Shown piece after piece: positions 17,827-26,620 of a stretch of 64,000 nucleotides of DNA. Position 1 is the stretch's first letter, and each line of letters starts with the position of its first letter. Under the pieces are notes generated by a model. The model saw nothing but the letters and a program-made list of their open reading frames with translations. It searched no databases and had not been told where the DNA came from. Both the position numbers and the translations under genes were made by a program. Source of the stretch: Gillisella vitis (GTDB lineage Bacteria > Pseudomonadota > Alphaproteobacteria > Rhizobiales > Rhizobiaceae); contig NZ_CP056047.1 of NCBI RefSeq assembly GCF_021559775.1, forward strand, positions 1,364,001 to 1,428,000, written 5' to 3'.

Positions 17827-18798
17827 ATGAATACCGCCCCTTCACTGTCAGCACTCTATAACCGGGTCTCCCGCGTTATTCCGAAGGCCGAGTGGATGTC
17901 TTTCGAGGATGACATCGCAGCGATCCTGGAGCTGAAGAAGCGCCGCAATGCTGTGATCCTTGCTCATAACTACCAGACGCCGGAGATTTTCCATGGCGTT
18001 GCCGATATTGTCGGCGATAGTCTGGCCTTGGCCCGCAAGGCGATGGAGGTCGATGCGGATGTGATCGTGCTGGCAGGCGTGCATTTCATGGCCGAGACCG
18101 CCAAGCTGCTTAACCCGACAAAAACCGTGTTGATTCCCGATATGGCGGCGGGCTGTTCTCTGGCTGATTCGATCACGCCTGAGGATATTGTCCTGTTGCG
18201 TGCCGCCCATCCCGGCGTGCCTGTGATCACCTATGTCAATACGTCTGCGGCAGTGAAGGCGGCCTCCGATATCTGCTGCACCTCCGGCAATGCAAAGGCC
18301 GTGGTCGAAAGCCTTGGTGTGCCGAAAGTGCTGATGATCCCGGACGAATATCTGGCCCGCAACGTGGCGCGCGAAACCAATGTCGAAATCATCGCCTGGC
18401 ACGGCCATTGCGAAGTCCACGAACTGTTCACCGCAGGCGATATTGCCGAGCTGCGCGAGGCCAATCCCGGCGTTGTCGTGCTTGCCCATCCCGAATGTCC
18501 GCCGGATGTGGTTGCGGCGGCAGATTTTGCCGGATCGACAGCGGTAATGTCGGATTATGTCGCCAATCATAAACCTGCTCGTGTCGTGCTACTGACGGAA
18601 TGCTCGATGAGCGACAATGTCGCTGTCCATCATCCCGATGTGGATTTCGTACGGCCCTGCAATCTCTGCCCGCATATGAAGCGGATCACGTTGGCCAATA
18701 TCCGCCAGGCACTGGAGGAAAACCGTCAGGAAGTGACCGTCGATCCCGCCATTGCCGATGACGCGCGCCGGGCGGTGGAAAGGATGCTGGCAGTATGA
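17827..18798 (+). CDS. nadA: Quinolinate synthase
   Basis: NadA condenses iminoaspartate (from NadB) with dihydroxyacetone phosphate to quinolinate, using a [4Fe-4S] cluster. It is a cytoplasmic enzyme of 323 residues, normal for the short form. The three cluster cysteines can be placed at Cys110 (AAGCSLAD), Cys195 (WHGHCEVHE) and Cys281 (CNLCPHM). The NYQTPE segment near 48-53 is the conserved substrate-binding loop. It is the first gene of nadA-nadB-nadC; its stop overlaps the nadB start by four bases. Regulation by the palindrome just upstream is likely. Confidence 0.97.
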   Translation: MNTAPSLSALYNRVSRVIPKAEWMSFEDDIAAILELKKRRNAVILAHNYQTPEIFHGVADIVGDSLALARKAMEVDADVIVLAGVHFMAETAKLLNPTKTVLIPDMAAGCSLADSITPEDIVLLRAAHPGVPVITYVNTSAAVKAASDICCTSGNAKAVVESLGVPKVLMIPDEYLARNVARETNVEIIAWHGHCEVHELFTAGDIAELREANPGVVVLAHPECPPDVVAAADFAGSTAVMSDYVANHKPARVVLLTECSMSDNVAVHHPDVDFVRPCNLCPHMKRITLANIRQALEENRQEVTVDPAIADDARRAVERMLAV

Positions 18799-20342
18799 GC
18801 ACGCTGAATACCACGGGGGATCGGGTCATCGTGATCGGCAGCGGCTTGGCCGGCCTGGTAACGGCGCTCAGCCTTGCGCCGCAGCCTGTCACCATCGTCA
18901 CTCGCGCTGCTCTCGGTGCGGAAACCTCCAGCGCCTGGGCGCAAGGCGGCGTTGCCGCCAGCATGGGGGGTGACGACAATGCAGCCCTGCATGCTGCGGA
19001 TACGCTGGCGGCAGGCGATGGGCTTTGCGATCCTGATATCGTCGAGATGATCACATCGGCTGCCCCTGCGGCGATTGCCATGCTGGAACGGTTCGGCGTC
19101 CGTTTCGACAGGAATGGCGATGGTGCGTTGGCGCTGGGCTTGGAAGCCGCCCATGGCCGTCGTCGCATTGTCCATGCCGGGGGTGACGGGTCCGGCGCGG
19201 AGATTATTCGGAGTCTTGTGGCTGCGGTGTTGGCCACGCCATCGATTTCCGTGATGAGCGGACTTCAGGTGCGCCGCCTGCTGGTCGATGCAGGCGGGAT
19301 AACGGGATTGCTCTGCGCCTCGGCGTCAGGACCGGTGCAGATTGCCGCTTCGCGGGTGATTCTGGCCACCGGCGGCCTTGGCGGTCTTTACGATGCCACG
19401 ACCAATCCCTCCGGCAATTACGGACAGGGCATCATGCTCGCTGCCCGCGCCGGTGCGGTTTTGTCGGATATGGAGTTTGTGCAATTTCACCCGACGGCGC
19501 TGGATGTTCCCCTCTATCCGCAGCCGCTGGTGAGCGAAGCCGTGCGCGGCGAGGGCGCTGTGCTGGTCAATGAGCGTGGCGAGCGCTTCATGGCCTCCAC
19601 TCCCGGAGCTGAACTTGCACCTCGCGACGTCGTGGCGCGGGCGATCAGCGCAGAGCGGGCCAGGGGAGGTAAGGTTTTCCTCGATGCCCGAAAGGCGCTT
19701 GGCCGCGATTTTTCCAGCCGGTTTCCCGCCATCGACGCTCTCTGCCGGGCGGCTGGCATCGATCCGTCGTCGCAACCAATCCCGGTACGGCCCGCCGCGC
19801 ATTATCACATGGGCGGTGTGGAGACCGATTGTTTTGGCAGAACCTCGGTTGCCGGTCTCTGGGCGGCAGGCGAGGTGGCCTGCACCGGTCTGCATGGCGC
19901 TAACCGGCTGGCTAGCAATTCGCTGCTGGAAGCGGCAGTGATGGGTATGCGGGTCGCAGAGGATGTAGCGGGCATGTCGCCCCGTCAGATAATGCCTTCC
20001 GGGTCGCAAACCTTGCCGCCTGCCGATGATATCACACCGGTCCGGGCGATTGTCTCGGCCCAGCTTGGCGTCTTGCGCGACGAGCGCGGCTTGCAGGCGG
20101 CAATGGCGGATCATCTGCCACTCGTTGAAGCTGGCGGACCGGCCAGCGATCCGGCTGTGGTGGCGCTGCTGATTGCCGTGTTTGCCCATGCGCGACGCCA
20201 TTGCGCGGGCGCTCATGCGAGAACCGATTTCCCCCAATCCCGCCCAGACCCTCTGCGCCAGCGCATGACGCTGGATGAGGCCCTTTCCCTTGCCCAAGAT
20301 ACCGTTTCCCCTGCCTTGCAGCCCTATGCCCGGAGCGCCTGA
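18795..20342 (+). CDS. nadB: L-aspartate oxidase
   Basis: FAD-dependent NadB oxidises L-aspartate to iminoaspartate, the first step of de novo NAD synthesis. The N-terminal Rossmann FAD motif GSGLAGL is at about 15-21; the succinate dehydrogenase/fumarate reductase-like flavoprotein signatures follow: [45 protein letters not shown] and [14 protein letters not shown], the last two holding active-site His and Arg residues. At 515 residues it is of usual length. ATGA overlap with nadA and a one-base gap to nadC indicate a tightly coupled operon. Confidence 0.97.
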   Translation: MSTLNTTGDRVIVIGSGLAGLVTALSLAPQPVTIVTRAALGAETSSAWAQGGVAASMGGDDNAALHAADTLAAGDGLCDPDIVEMITSAAPAAIAMLERFGVRFDRNGDGALALGLEAAHGRRRIVHAGGDGSGAEIIRSLVAAVLATPSISVMSGLQVRRLLVDAGGITGLLCASASGPVQIAASRVILATGGLGGLYDATTNPSGNYGQGIMLAARAGAVLSDMEFVQFHPTALDVPLYPQPLVSEAVRGEGAVLVNERGERFMASTPGAELAPRDVVARAISAERARGGKVFLDARKALGRDFSSRFPAIDALCRAAGIDPSSQPIPVRPAAHYHMGGVETDCFGRTSVAGLWAAGEVACTGLHGANRLASNSLLEAAVMGMRVAEDVAGMSPRQIMPSGSQTLPPADDITPVRAIVSAQLGVLRDERGLQAAMADHLPLVEAGGPASDPAVVALLIAVFAHARRHCAGAHARTDFPQSRPDPLRQRMTLDEALSLAQDTVSPALQPYARSA

Positions 20343-20343
20343 C

Positions 20344-21201
20344 ATGTTTGTTCATTCCCTGCCGCACGTCATCGTTGAACCGTTGGTGCGCAATGCCCTC
20401 TCGGAGGATCTGGGACTGGCCGGTGATATCACCTCCATGGCGGTCATCCCGGCGGACCATCGTTCGACGGTGCAGATCGCCAGCCGCCGGGACGGGGTGA
20501 TTGCCGGGCTTGATGCCAGTGCCATCGCCTTCGAACTGGTCGATCCCGGCCTGGTCATGACCTGCCATGTCAACGATGGCGCTGCCGTCAAGGCGGGCGA
20601 TGTTCTTGCAACGATTTCCGGCTCCTCCCGCAGCCTTCTGACCGGCGAGCGGGTGGCGCTCAATTTTCTCGGCCATCTCTCAGGCATTGCCACGGTGACG
20701 AGCCAGATTGTCGACGCTGTTTCCGGCACCAAGGCCGCCGTGGCCTGTACACGCAAAACCACCCCGGGCCTGCGGGCGCTGGAGAAATATGCAGTGCGGA
20801 TGGGGGGCGGAATGAACCACCGCTTCGCGCTCTACGATGCCGTGCTGATCAAGGACAATCACATCGCCATTGCTGGTAGCGTCACCCAGGCCATCCTGCG
20901 GGCGCGGGCCGGTGTCGGGCATATGGTCAAGATCGAGGTGGAAGTCGATACGCTGGCGCAATTGCACGAAGCGATGGAGATCGGTGTGGATGCCGTGCTT
21001 CTCGACAATATGACGCCGGAGCAATTGCGCGAGGCGGTGGAGATTGTCGCAGGCCGCTCCATCACCGAGGCCTCCGGCGGCATCACACCGCAAACGGCAA
21101 GGGCTGTAGCGCAAAGCGGTGTCGATTTGCTATCGGTCGGCTGGATCACCCATAGCGCGCCGGTGCTGGATATCGGCCTGGATTTTGTCGAGGCGGAATG
21201 A
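20344..21201 (+). CDS. nadC: Nicotinate-nucleotide pyrophosphorylase (quinolinate phosphoribosyltransferase)
   Basis: NadC decarboxylates quinolinate and attaches phosphoribose from PRPP to give nicotinate mononucleotide, the third step of the pathway encoded by nadABC. The 285-residue enzyme has the N-terminal alpha/beta sandwich and C-terminal barrel of the family: CTRKTTPGLRALEKYAV (PRPP/quinolinate site), HRFALYDAVLIKDNH, KIEVEVDT, and DAVLLDNM. The ATG at 20344 is one base after the nadB stop; a longer in-frame start at 20275 would lie wholly inside nadB and is rejected. Confidence 0.97.
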   Translation: MFVHSLPHVIVEPLVRNALSEDLGLAGDITSMAVIPADHRSTVQIASRRDGVIAGLDASAIAFELVDPGLVMTCHVNDGAAVKAGDVLATISGSSRSLLTGERVALNFLGHLSGIATVTSQIVDAVSGTKAAVACTRKTTPGLRALEKYAVRMGGGMNHRFALYDAVLIKDNHIAIAGSVTQAILRARAGVGHMVKIEVEVDTLAQLHEAMEIGVDAVLLDNMTPEQLREAVEIVAGRSITEASGGITPQTARAVAQSGVDLLSVGWITHSAPVLDIGLDFVEAE

Positions 21202-21207
21202 GGGGAT

Positions 21208-22194
21208 CTAGTTGGTGTCGTATCCGGCTTGCTGCTGAACATTCTGCTGGCTGTCTTTCAGCAGCAGTTCGACATCGGCGTTTACCCCGGCCTTGACCTG
21301 AAATTCCTTCTGGTAGATCCGGTCCTTGTTGCGGGCAATAGCAGTGTAATTGCCTTCGGACAGAACCAGAACCGGATAGGCGCTGACGCTTTCCGCCACG
21401 GCATCGCCGGACGAGGTCAGGATCGACCAGGCTGTATCGGCAATCGCCTCACCACCCGGTTCCGAGACCAGCTTGAAATTCATCTGGGCGGCGCGGTGCT
21501 GGAGCGTCGCCTCGGTAATCTTGCCCGCCTCAACCTTGATATCGGCGCGCACCAATGCATTGACCTCGCCATATTGCGAGACGACGTGATAGGTGCCGGA
21601 ATTGAGGCTGACGAGGGTGTTGGGCTCGATATTATCCATGATCAGGCCGCGATCATTGTCTTCAGGCCCATCGCCTGCGTAGATTTTGAATTTCAGTTTC
21701 GATGGCTTGATCCGGGTATCGGGGCCGGAAACCGCATTCAACACCATGCCGCCAGCATCCAGCACCATGACCTGCTTTTGCACCTCGCCGTCGGTAGGCA
21801 CATCGAGCTTGCGGGTAACGCCCGCCCGTCCAAAGGACACGTTGACGAAATAATCTCCGGGCGCCAATTGCAGTTCCGCCGAGCCGCCCTGGCTGCTGGC
21901 GACCATCGGCAATTTGCCGTCGCTACCGGCTATCGGGCTATAGACCCGCCATTCCAGGCCTTGCTGCAAGGGCTGCCCCTCATTGTCGAGCTTTGCCTCA
22001 AACCGGATGAGCTTGGAATGGGACTGGGGGGCAGGGGCAATCGGCGTGGAAAACGCATTCAGCTTCGGCATTTTCGCCGTGCTATCCAATTGCTTGAACG
22101 ATTTGAACGCATCCTCGGCCATGCCGGGTCCGGCGCTTGCCGCCAGCAGCGAGGCCGCGAGGATCAGGGGAAGACGGCAGGAAAAAGATATCAT
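21208..22194 (-). CDS. Large exported protein of unknown function
   Basis: A 328-residue protein with a signal peptide (MISFSCRLPLILAASLLAASAGPGMA). The mature part appears to be built from three or four related beta-sandwich segments of about 90 residues, each with a phrase like LAPGDYFVNVSFGRAG, LNSGTYHVVSQYGEVN or LSEGNYTAIARNKDRI, that is, a repeated [L-x-G-x-Y-x-V/A] edge typical of carboxypeptidase-regulatory or Ig-like folds. Function unknown. I chose the ATG at 22194; the longer frame to 22428 would overlap the nitroreductase gene on the other strand and has no signal peptide at its N terminus. It is convergent with nadC, six bases apart. Confidence 0.75.
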   Translation of the reverse strand: MISFSCRLPLILAASLLAASAGPGMAEDAFKSFKQLDSTAKMPKLNAFSTPIAPAPQSHSKLIRFEAKLDNEGQPLQQGLEWRVYSPIAGSDGKLPMVASSQGGSAELQLAPGDYFVNVSFGRAGVTRKLDVPTDGEVQKQVMVLDAGGMVLNAVSGPDTRIKPSKLKFKIYAGDGPEDNDRGLIMDNIEPNTLVSLNSGTYHVVSQYGEVNALVRADIKVEAGKITEATLQHRAAQMNFKLVSEPGGEAIADTAWSILTSSGDAVAESVSAYPVLVLSEGNYTAIARNKDRIYQKEFQVKAGVNADVELLLKDSQQNVQQQAGYDTN

Positions 22195-22416
22195 ATGAAT
22201 GCCCGACCGATTCAACCGCGATGATTGGCGTGTTGATCGGCTGGTACTACAATCCGACCGCCAAGGCAAATTCAAGGCTTGCAATTTCCTGAATTTTCTA
22301 CTCCAGTTTTGCAGTATTCGGGCTCCGAATTCCGACGCTTTCGCATGGCGGGCTTTCGCAACGACTGATGTGACTTTCTTCAAGGCTCCGCCGATCTTCA
22401 AGGAAAAGACGTTAAC

Positions 22417-23001
22417 ATGTACGAACATATCACCCTTCTCGATTATTTGGCCACCCGTCGTTCCGTTCCGGCTTTTCAGATGTGCGAGCCCGGTCCCTCC
22501 AGACTAGAGCTTGAATCTATCCTAAAGCTTTCGGTGCGCGTCCCCGACCACGGCAAGATCGCCCCCTGGCGCTTCATCGTTTATCGCGGCGATAAGCGGG
22601 TTGAAATCGGCGAGGCGCTGCTGGCCATGGCGCTGGAGAAAAAGCCGGAGCTGGATGAGGAGATGATCAAGGTCGAGCGCGCCCGCTTTACCCGCGCTCC
22701 TGTCGTGATCGGCGTGATCAGCACGGCGGGACCGCATCCCAAGGTGCCGGAATGGGAGCAGGTCATGTCGGCGGGTGCCGTGTGCCTCAATCTGTTGATG
22801 GCGGCCAATGCCCATGGCTATGTGGCCAATTGGCTTTCCGAATGGTTTGCCTTCGATGAAAAGGCCTTTCCTTTGCTGGGCATCAAGCCGGGCGAGAAGG
22901 TGGCGGGCTTTATTCACATGGGGTCCACGACATTTCCGATTGTCGAGCGCCCGCGTCCGAGCATAGATGACGTGGTCAGTTGGATGGGAGACACGGATTG
23001 A
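22417..23001 (+). CDS. Nitroreductase-family flavoprotein
   Basis: A 194-residue FMN-binding protein of the nitroreductase superfamily (short, YdjA/RutE-like). TRRSVPAF near the N terminus (about 13-20) is the FMN phosphate-binding Arg segment; [19 protein letters not shown] (about 43-61) and the [18 protein letters not shown] segment (about 127-144) are characteristic. It would reduce nitro, quinone or enone substrates with NAD(P)H. Its TGA stop overlaps the ATG of the following flavin reductase, a coupling that suggests a functional pair. Confidence 0.9.
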   Translation: MYEHITLLDYLATRRSVPAFQMCEPGPSRLELESILKLSVRVPDHGKIAPWRFIVYRGDKRVEIGEALLAMALEKKPELDEEMIKVERARFTRAPVVIGVISTAGPHPKVPEWEQVMSAGAVCLNLLMAANAHGYVANWLSEWFAFDEKAFPLLGIKPGEKVAGFIHMGSTTFPIVERPRPSIDDVVSWMGDTD

Positions 23002-23606
23002 TGTTTTACGAAACCAAGACCAACGCCCATGGCATGGTGCATGATCCGTTCAAGGCCGTGGTCTCGCCACGTCCTATCGGTTGGATCGGGTCAAAAGGCC
23101 GGGATGGATCGTTCAATCTGGCGCCCTATTCGTTTTTCAACGCCATTTCCGACAAGCCGAAAATGGTGATGTTTTCCTCGGCTGGCCGCAAGGACAGTCT
23201 GCGTAATGTGGAGGAAACCGGTTGTTTCACCGCCAATTTCGTCAGCAGCGACTTAGGCGAGGCCATGAACCGGTCTTCGGCACCGGCAGCTTATGGCACG
23301 AGCGAATTCGAACTTGCCGGGCTGACCCCCGTCATGGCCCGGCTGGTGGACGCACCTTATGTGGACGAAGCCTATGCCGTGTTGGAATGCAAGGTTACCG
23401 AGGTGATTTCTCCGAAGACGCTTTCGGGCGAACCCAGCGAGAATTTCGTGGTGTTCGGCGAAGTGGTCGGCATTCATCTGGCCGACAGCGCCATGCGCGA
23501 TGGCCGGTTCGATGTGACGCTTGTGCAACCCCTGTCACGGCTGGGCTATCTGGACTATGCGGCGGTGACTGAAGTGTTTCAGATGGTGCGGCCCTCAAAG
23601 GCCTGA
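23001..23606 (+). CDS. Flavin reductase-like domain protein
   Basis: A 201-residue member of the flavin reductase-like (DIM6/NTAB, split-barrel FMN-binding) family. SPRPIGWIGSKGRDGSFNLAPYSFF at about 22-46 (shown in part) contains the RPIGWI and N-APYS elements that bind FMN; VVFGEVVGIHLAD near 150 is also typical. Members reduce flavin for a partner monooxygenase or act as flavoproteins themselves. The start overlaps the stop of the nitroreductase (TGATG), so the two are probably translationally coupled. The physiological partner cannot be told from sequence. Confidence 0.9.
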   Translation: MFYETKTNAHGMVHDPFKAVVSPRPIGWIGSKGRDGSFNLAPYSFFNAISDKPKMVMFSSAGRKDSLRNVEETGCFTANFVSSDLGEAMNRSSAPAAYGTSEFELAGLTPVMARLVDAPYVDEAYAVLECKVTEVISPKTLSGEPSENFVVFGEVVGIHLADSAMRDGRFDVTLVQPLSRLGYLDYAAVTEVFQMVRPSKA

Positions 23607-24320
23607 TTTTTGAGGCAAGGCGGCACGGATCATCGTGATCGCTGTGCTGCTGTCGCCCATCAGGGCGCTGAAGCCTCGCTTGACCAGATCGGCTGCGGCA
23701 TCGGTATCTTCCGGGCTGTAAGGCTGGACGAAGGCAGGCAGATTGGCGCTGGCGGCGGCCAGTTGCACAAGGCTGCGGCAGGTTTCCAGAACGGGCTGGG
23801 CATGGCGCGGCGTCTCGGCCTGGATGGCGGTGACGACCGCTTTTTCATCCAAGCCAAGGCCGATCAACCGAGCTGAACTGGCTGCGATGGCGGATGCCTG
23901 GAAAAAGCCGGAAGGATCGCCGCCGAGAAGAGCAATGAACGGTGTGCTGCCATCGGCAAGTGCAGCTCTCGCTTCCTCGACCCGCAAGAGCGCATCCAGC
24001 CGCTGGCTATCGGCGGCGGTTGCTGCATCCGTCAACATCAGCCCATCCGGCTTCAGAGCCATCACCTGGGCGAGAAGAGCGGCGAAGTCGTCATGGTCAA
24101 GCCGGGCGGAAAGACTAAACAGTACGGGCGGGGTGGATGATGGCGCTTTTTGCCGCCAGCTACCATACAGTGCAGTGGGCTCGTTGCCGCCAAAAACCAA
24201 TGCATCTGGCGCGGCAGGTGAGGTCTGTTGTTCTGTCTTGATCAGCAATAGCGCCCGACACGGTTTTCCCTTGAAGAAAAACAAACCCAGATCCTCCCGA
24301 ACTTCATGGTTAATCGACAT
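23595..24320 (-). CDS. HpcH/HpaI aldolase/citrate lyase-like protein, apparently degenerate
   Basis: A 241-residue soluble protein. The pattern of LKPDGLMLTDAATAADSQRL, then PFIALLGGDPSGFFQASAIAASSARLIGLGL, then a late FSALMGDSSTAITMIRAAL segment follows the phosphoenolpyruvate-binding TIM-barrel layout of CitE/HpcH proteins (I show only parts of each). However the Arg and Glu/Asp residues that bind CoA-ester and Mg2+ in true CitE are not visible, so it may be catalytically inactive or act on a different substrate. The start at 24320 encodes MSINHEVREDLGLFFFKG. It is divergent from the DUF2336 gene and slightly overlaps the end of the flavin reductase gene on the opposite strand. Confidence 0.6.
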   Translation of the reverse strand: MSINHEVREDLGLFFFKGKPCRALLLIKTEQQTSPAAPDALVFGGNEPTALYGSWRQKAPSSTPPVLFSLSARLDHDDFAALLAQVMALKPDGLMLTDAATAADSQRLDALLRVEEARAALADGSTPFIALLGGDPSGFFQASAIAASSARLIGLGLDEKAVVTAIQAETPRHAQPVLETCRSLVQLAAASANLPAFVQPYSPEDTDAAADLVKRGFSALMGDSSTAITMIRAALPQKSGL

Positions 24321-24394
24321 GGTGAACCAATCTTAAACTTTTCTCGCATACCATAATGGCAATGGGTCGGGTTTTGTTTTGATTGGGGTTGTCA

Positions 24395-25531
24395 GTGCTT
24401 GTAAAGGCTTTCTTTCGCTGGTCAGAAACCGCAAAGGCGTGCGACCGGGCGAAGGCCGCCAATGCGCTGGGCCGGGCCTATCTCCATTCCCCGATGACCG
24501 AAGACGACCGGCGCTCCACCTATGTCGCCATGACCTATCTTCTGGACGATCCCTCACCCAAAGTGCGGCTGGCACTGGCCGAGGCTCTGGCCTGTTCGGC
24601 TGAAGCACCGCGCGCCATCCTGATCTCCCTATGTGAAGACCAGCCGGAGATCGCCTCGCGGGTCATTCTCTGCTCGCCCGTGCTGCAAGACCGTGACCTG
24701 GTCGATCTGGCTGGTCGAGGCAGCGGTATGACACGCGCCTTCATTGCGGCGCGTCCCCAGCTTTCCTCTGCCGTTGCCGCTGCCCTCAGCGAGATTGGCG
24801 ACGTGCCGGAATGCCTGGTGCTGCTCGATAGCCCCACCGCCGCTATTTCGCCTTTCAGTCTGCTGCGACTGGCCGAGCGCCACGGCGCACATGAGGCGGT
24901 GAGGGGCGTATTGCTGGAGCGCCTGGACTTGCCGAGCCGGGCGAGGCACCTGCTGGTTTCACAGGCCAGTCAGGCGCTTGCCGCCTCCGGCCTGCTGCGG
25001 TTTTCCCTTGGAGAAAGCAAACTCACACGACTGAACCGCGAAATTGGCGTCAGCGCAGCCGCGGTGATTGCCGGTGAGGTCAGCTTCGATGAAATTCCAG
25101 ATCTTGTCGAGCAGATGCGCGTCAATGGCCAATTGACGCCCGCCTTGCTGATCGAACTGCTATGCCGGGGCAAGGTCGATTTCTTTGCCAGCGCCATCGA
25201 ATCGCTGAGTGGCTTACAGGAGCGCCGGGTGCGCTCGATTCTGGCTACGGGACGCATGCATGCTGTGCGAGCGCTGCTTCTGTCCGCCGGTCTCGACCAC
25301 ACAATCGCACCGCTGTTCGTTGAGGCTGTGCTGCTTTGGCGTCACGCCGTGCAGACGGCGACCCATGGTGAGATCGGCAGCATTTGCCAACCGCTTCTCG
25401 CCAAGGGTAGCAAGCTGGCCTCTTGTGAGGCGGCGCGCCAATTGCTGGATCTGGTGGAAATCATGCTTCATCAGGACGAACGCCGACGGGCCCGCCAATA
25501 TGCCGCACATCTTGTGGTCGACGCAGCCTGA
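24395..25531 (+). CDS. DUF2336 domain protein
   Basis: About 378 residues, soluble, all-helical with HEAT-like repeats. The N-terminal half (about residues 20-270) matches the DUF2336 layout: DPSPKVRLALAEALA, AVARDVPE-like surface repeats and SLCEDQPEIASRVIL are typical. DUF2336 proteins are restricted mostly to alphaproteobacteria and have no firm biochemical role; some sit near PilZ or c-di-GMP genes. The start is uncertain among TTG 24383, TTG 24389 and GTG 24395; I prefer the GTG, with GGGG upstream. The promoter is likely shared with the divergent gene at 23595-24320, 74 bases away. Confidence 0.85.
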   Translation: MLVKAFFRWSETAKACDRAKAANALGRAYLHSPMTEDDRRSTYVAMTYLLDDPSPKVRLALAEALACSAEAPRAILISLCEDQPEIASRVILCSPVLQDRDLVDLAGRGSGMTRAFIAARPQLSSAVAAALSEIGDVPECLVLLDSPTAAISPFSLLRLAERHGAHEAVRGVLLERLDLPSRARHLLVSQASQALAASGLLRFSLGESKLTRLNREIGVSAAAVIAGEVSFDEIPDLVEQMRVNGQLTPALLIELLCRGKVDFFASAIESLSGLQERRVRSILATGRMHAVRALLLSAGLDHTIAPLFVEAVLLWRHAVQTATHGEIGSICQPLLAKGSKLASCEAARQLLDLVEIMLHQDERRRARQYAAHLVVDAA

Positions 25532-25568
25532 CCTGTTCCGGCGGGCGATTTGATTGCTGGTATGCGGG

Positions 25569-25967
25569 TTATTTGGTCAGCTTTTTTGCCGCCCAGGCAT
25601 AGGTATCGGTGACCACATGCACCGGGGTGGTGAACACCATCTTGATATCCTCCTTGCCGGGCAGAACCTGTTTTACACTGTTGATGGCACGGTCTGCCAG
25701 AGACCGCTTTTCAGCTTCCGGCACAGGATCGGTTGGCGTTGCTGGGACCGCTGTCACGGTCGTCTGGGGAGGTGTCACCGTCTGCTGCTGGCAAAAGGCA
25801 ACGACGCTGGGGAAATTCACATTGGAATATTGCCCCAGAACATTTTCCGAATCGCGATTGCACAATTCCACCGAAACCCAGCGCTGCTCGGCAGTGGCGA
25901 TATACTGGCATTGGCTGACGCTGTCATTGCATCCCAGAATGGTCATGATCACGAGTGAGGCTTGCAT
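25569..25967 (-). CDS. Small Pro/Thr-rich protein of unknown function
   Basis: A 132-residue protein with four Cys residues in its first half (GCNDS, SQCQY, ELCNR, AFCQQQ), then a Pro/Thr/Val-rich linker (about 58-80) and a polar helical C terminus. The N terminus (MQASLVIMTILGCNDS) is short and hydrophobic and could be a lipoprotein-like signal with Cys13 as the anchor, though the lipobox is imperfect. I do not recognise it. The ATG at 25967 has AAGGA eight bases upstream, which is why I prefer it to 26021. Convergent with the DUF2336 gene. Confidence 0.6.
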   Translation of the reverse strand: MQASLVIMTILGCNDSVSQCQYIATAEQRWVSVELCNRDSENVLGQYSNVNFPSVVAFCQQQTVTPPQTTVTAVPATPTDPVPEAEKRSLADRAINSVKQVLPGKEDIKMVFTTPVHVVTDTYAWAAKKLTK

Positions 25968-26103
25968 CGGCACGTCCTTCCAGTCAGTAAAGTTATCAGT
26001 AACGCAACAAGATTGGCGCAACCAAGGCCAATCAACCCTCAGACAAAAGATTATAATGCATAATCTGTTTTGTACGGTTGGGTTGGTTTTTCAGGATCGA
26101 TAG

Positions 26104-26589
26104 ATGTCTGTGAACATTCCCCTTTTGGCAATCACCATTGAACCGCCCCGCCAGCCCGATGTGATCCGCTTGCTGGATCTCTCCGATGCTTATATGGCTG
26201 CACTCTATCCAGCGGAAAGCAACCATCTTCTCGATGTGTCATCCCTGGAAAAGCCTGATGTCCATTTTTTCGTGGCGCGCCATGAAGGGCAGGTGGTGGG
26301 CTGCGCCGCCATTGTCGAGGCTGGCGATGGCACGGCGGAGATCAAGCGGATGTTTGTCGACCCGCAATCAAGAGGGCTGTCGCTTGGCAAGACGCTGATG
26401 GCGGCATTGGAAGACCAGGCAAAAACGCTTGGCCTTGAAGCGTTGCGCCTCGAGACAGGCATCAGCCAACCGGAAGCGATTGGTCTTTACCGAAAAGCCG
26501 GTTTTCAGGAAATTCCGCCCTTTGGCTCATACCGTCCCGATCCGCTCAGCCTATTCATGGAAAAACGTCTGGAAAATCCCGTCGTTTGA
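26104..26589 (+). CDS. GNAT-family N-acetyltransferase
   Basis: A 161-residue acetyltransferase. The acetyl-CoA binding motif A appears as IKRMFVDPQSRGLSLGKTLM (about residues 80-99), where R-GLSLGK corresponds to the Q/RxxGxG/A pattern, followed by LRLETGISQPEAIGLYRKAGF (shown in part), a common GNAT motif B. It resembles YsnE/PhnO-type enzymes that acetylate small amines or amino acids. No operon partner: parE is convergent 31 bases downstream, so no clue to substrate. Confidence 0.9.
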   Translation: MSVNIPLLAITIEPPRQPDVIRLLDLSDAYMAALYPAESNHLLDVSSLEKPDVHFFVARHEGQVVGCAAIVEAGDGTAEIKRMFVDPQSRGLSLGKTLMAALEDQAKTLGLEALRLETGISQPEAIGLYRKAGFQEIPPFGSYRPDPLSLFMEKRLENPVV

Positions 26590-26620
26590 ATCGCTAAGCG
26601 CAAAAACACTTCGTTACGGT

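Noticed and set aside
21229..22224. 331-codon plus-strand open frame
   Set aside because: Antisense to the exported protein gene at 21208-22194, which has a signal peptide and start site.
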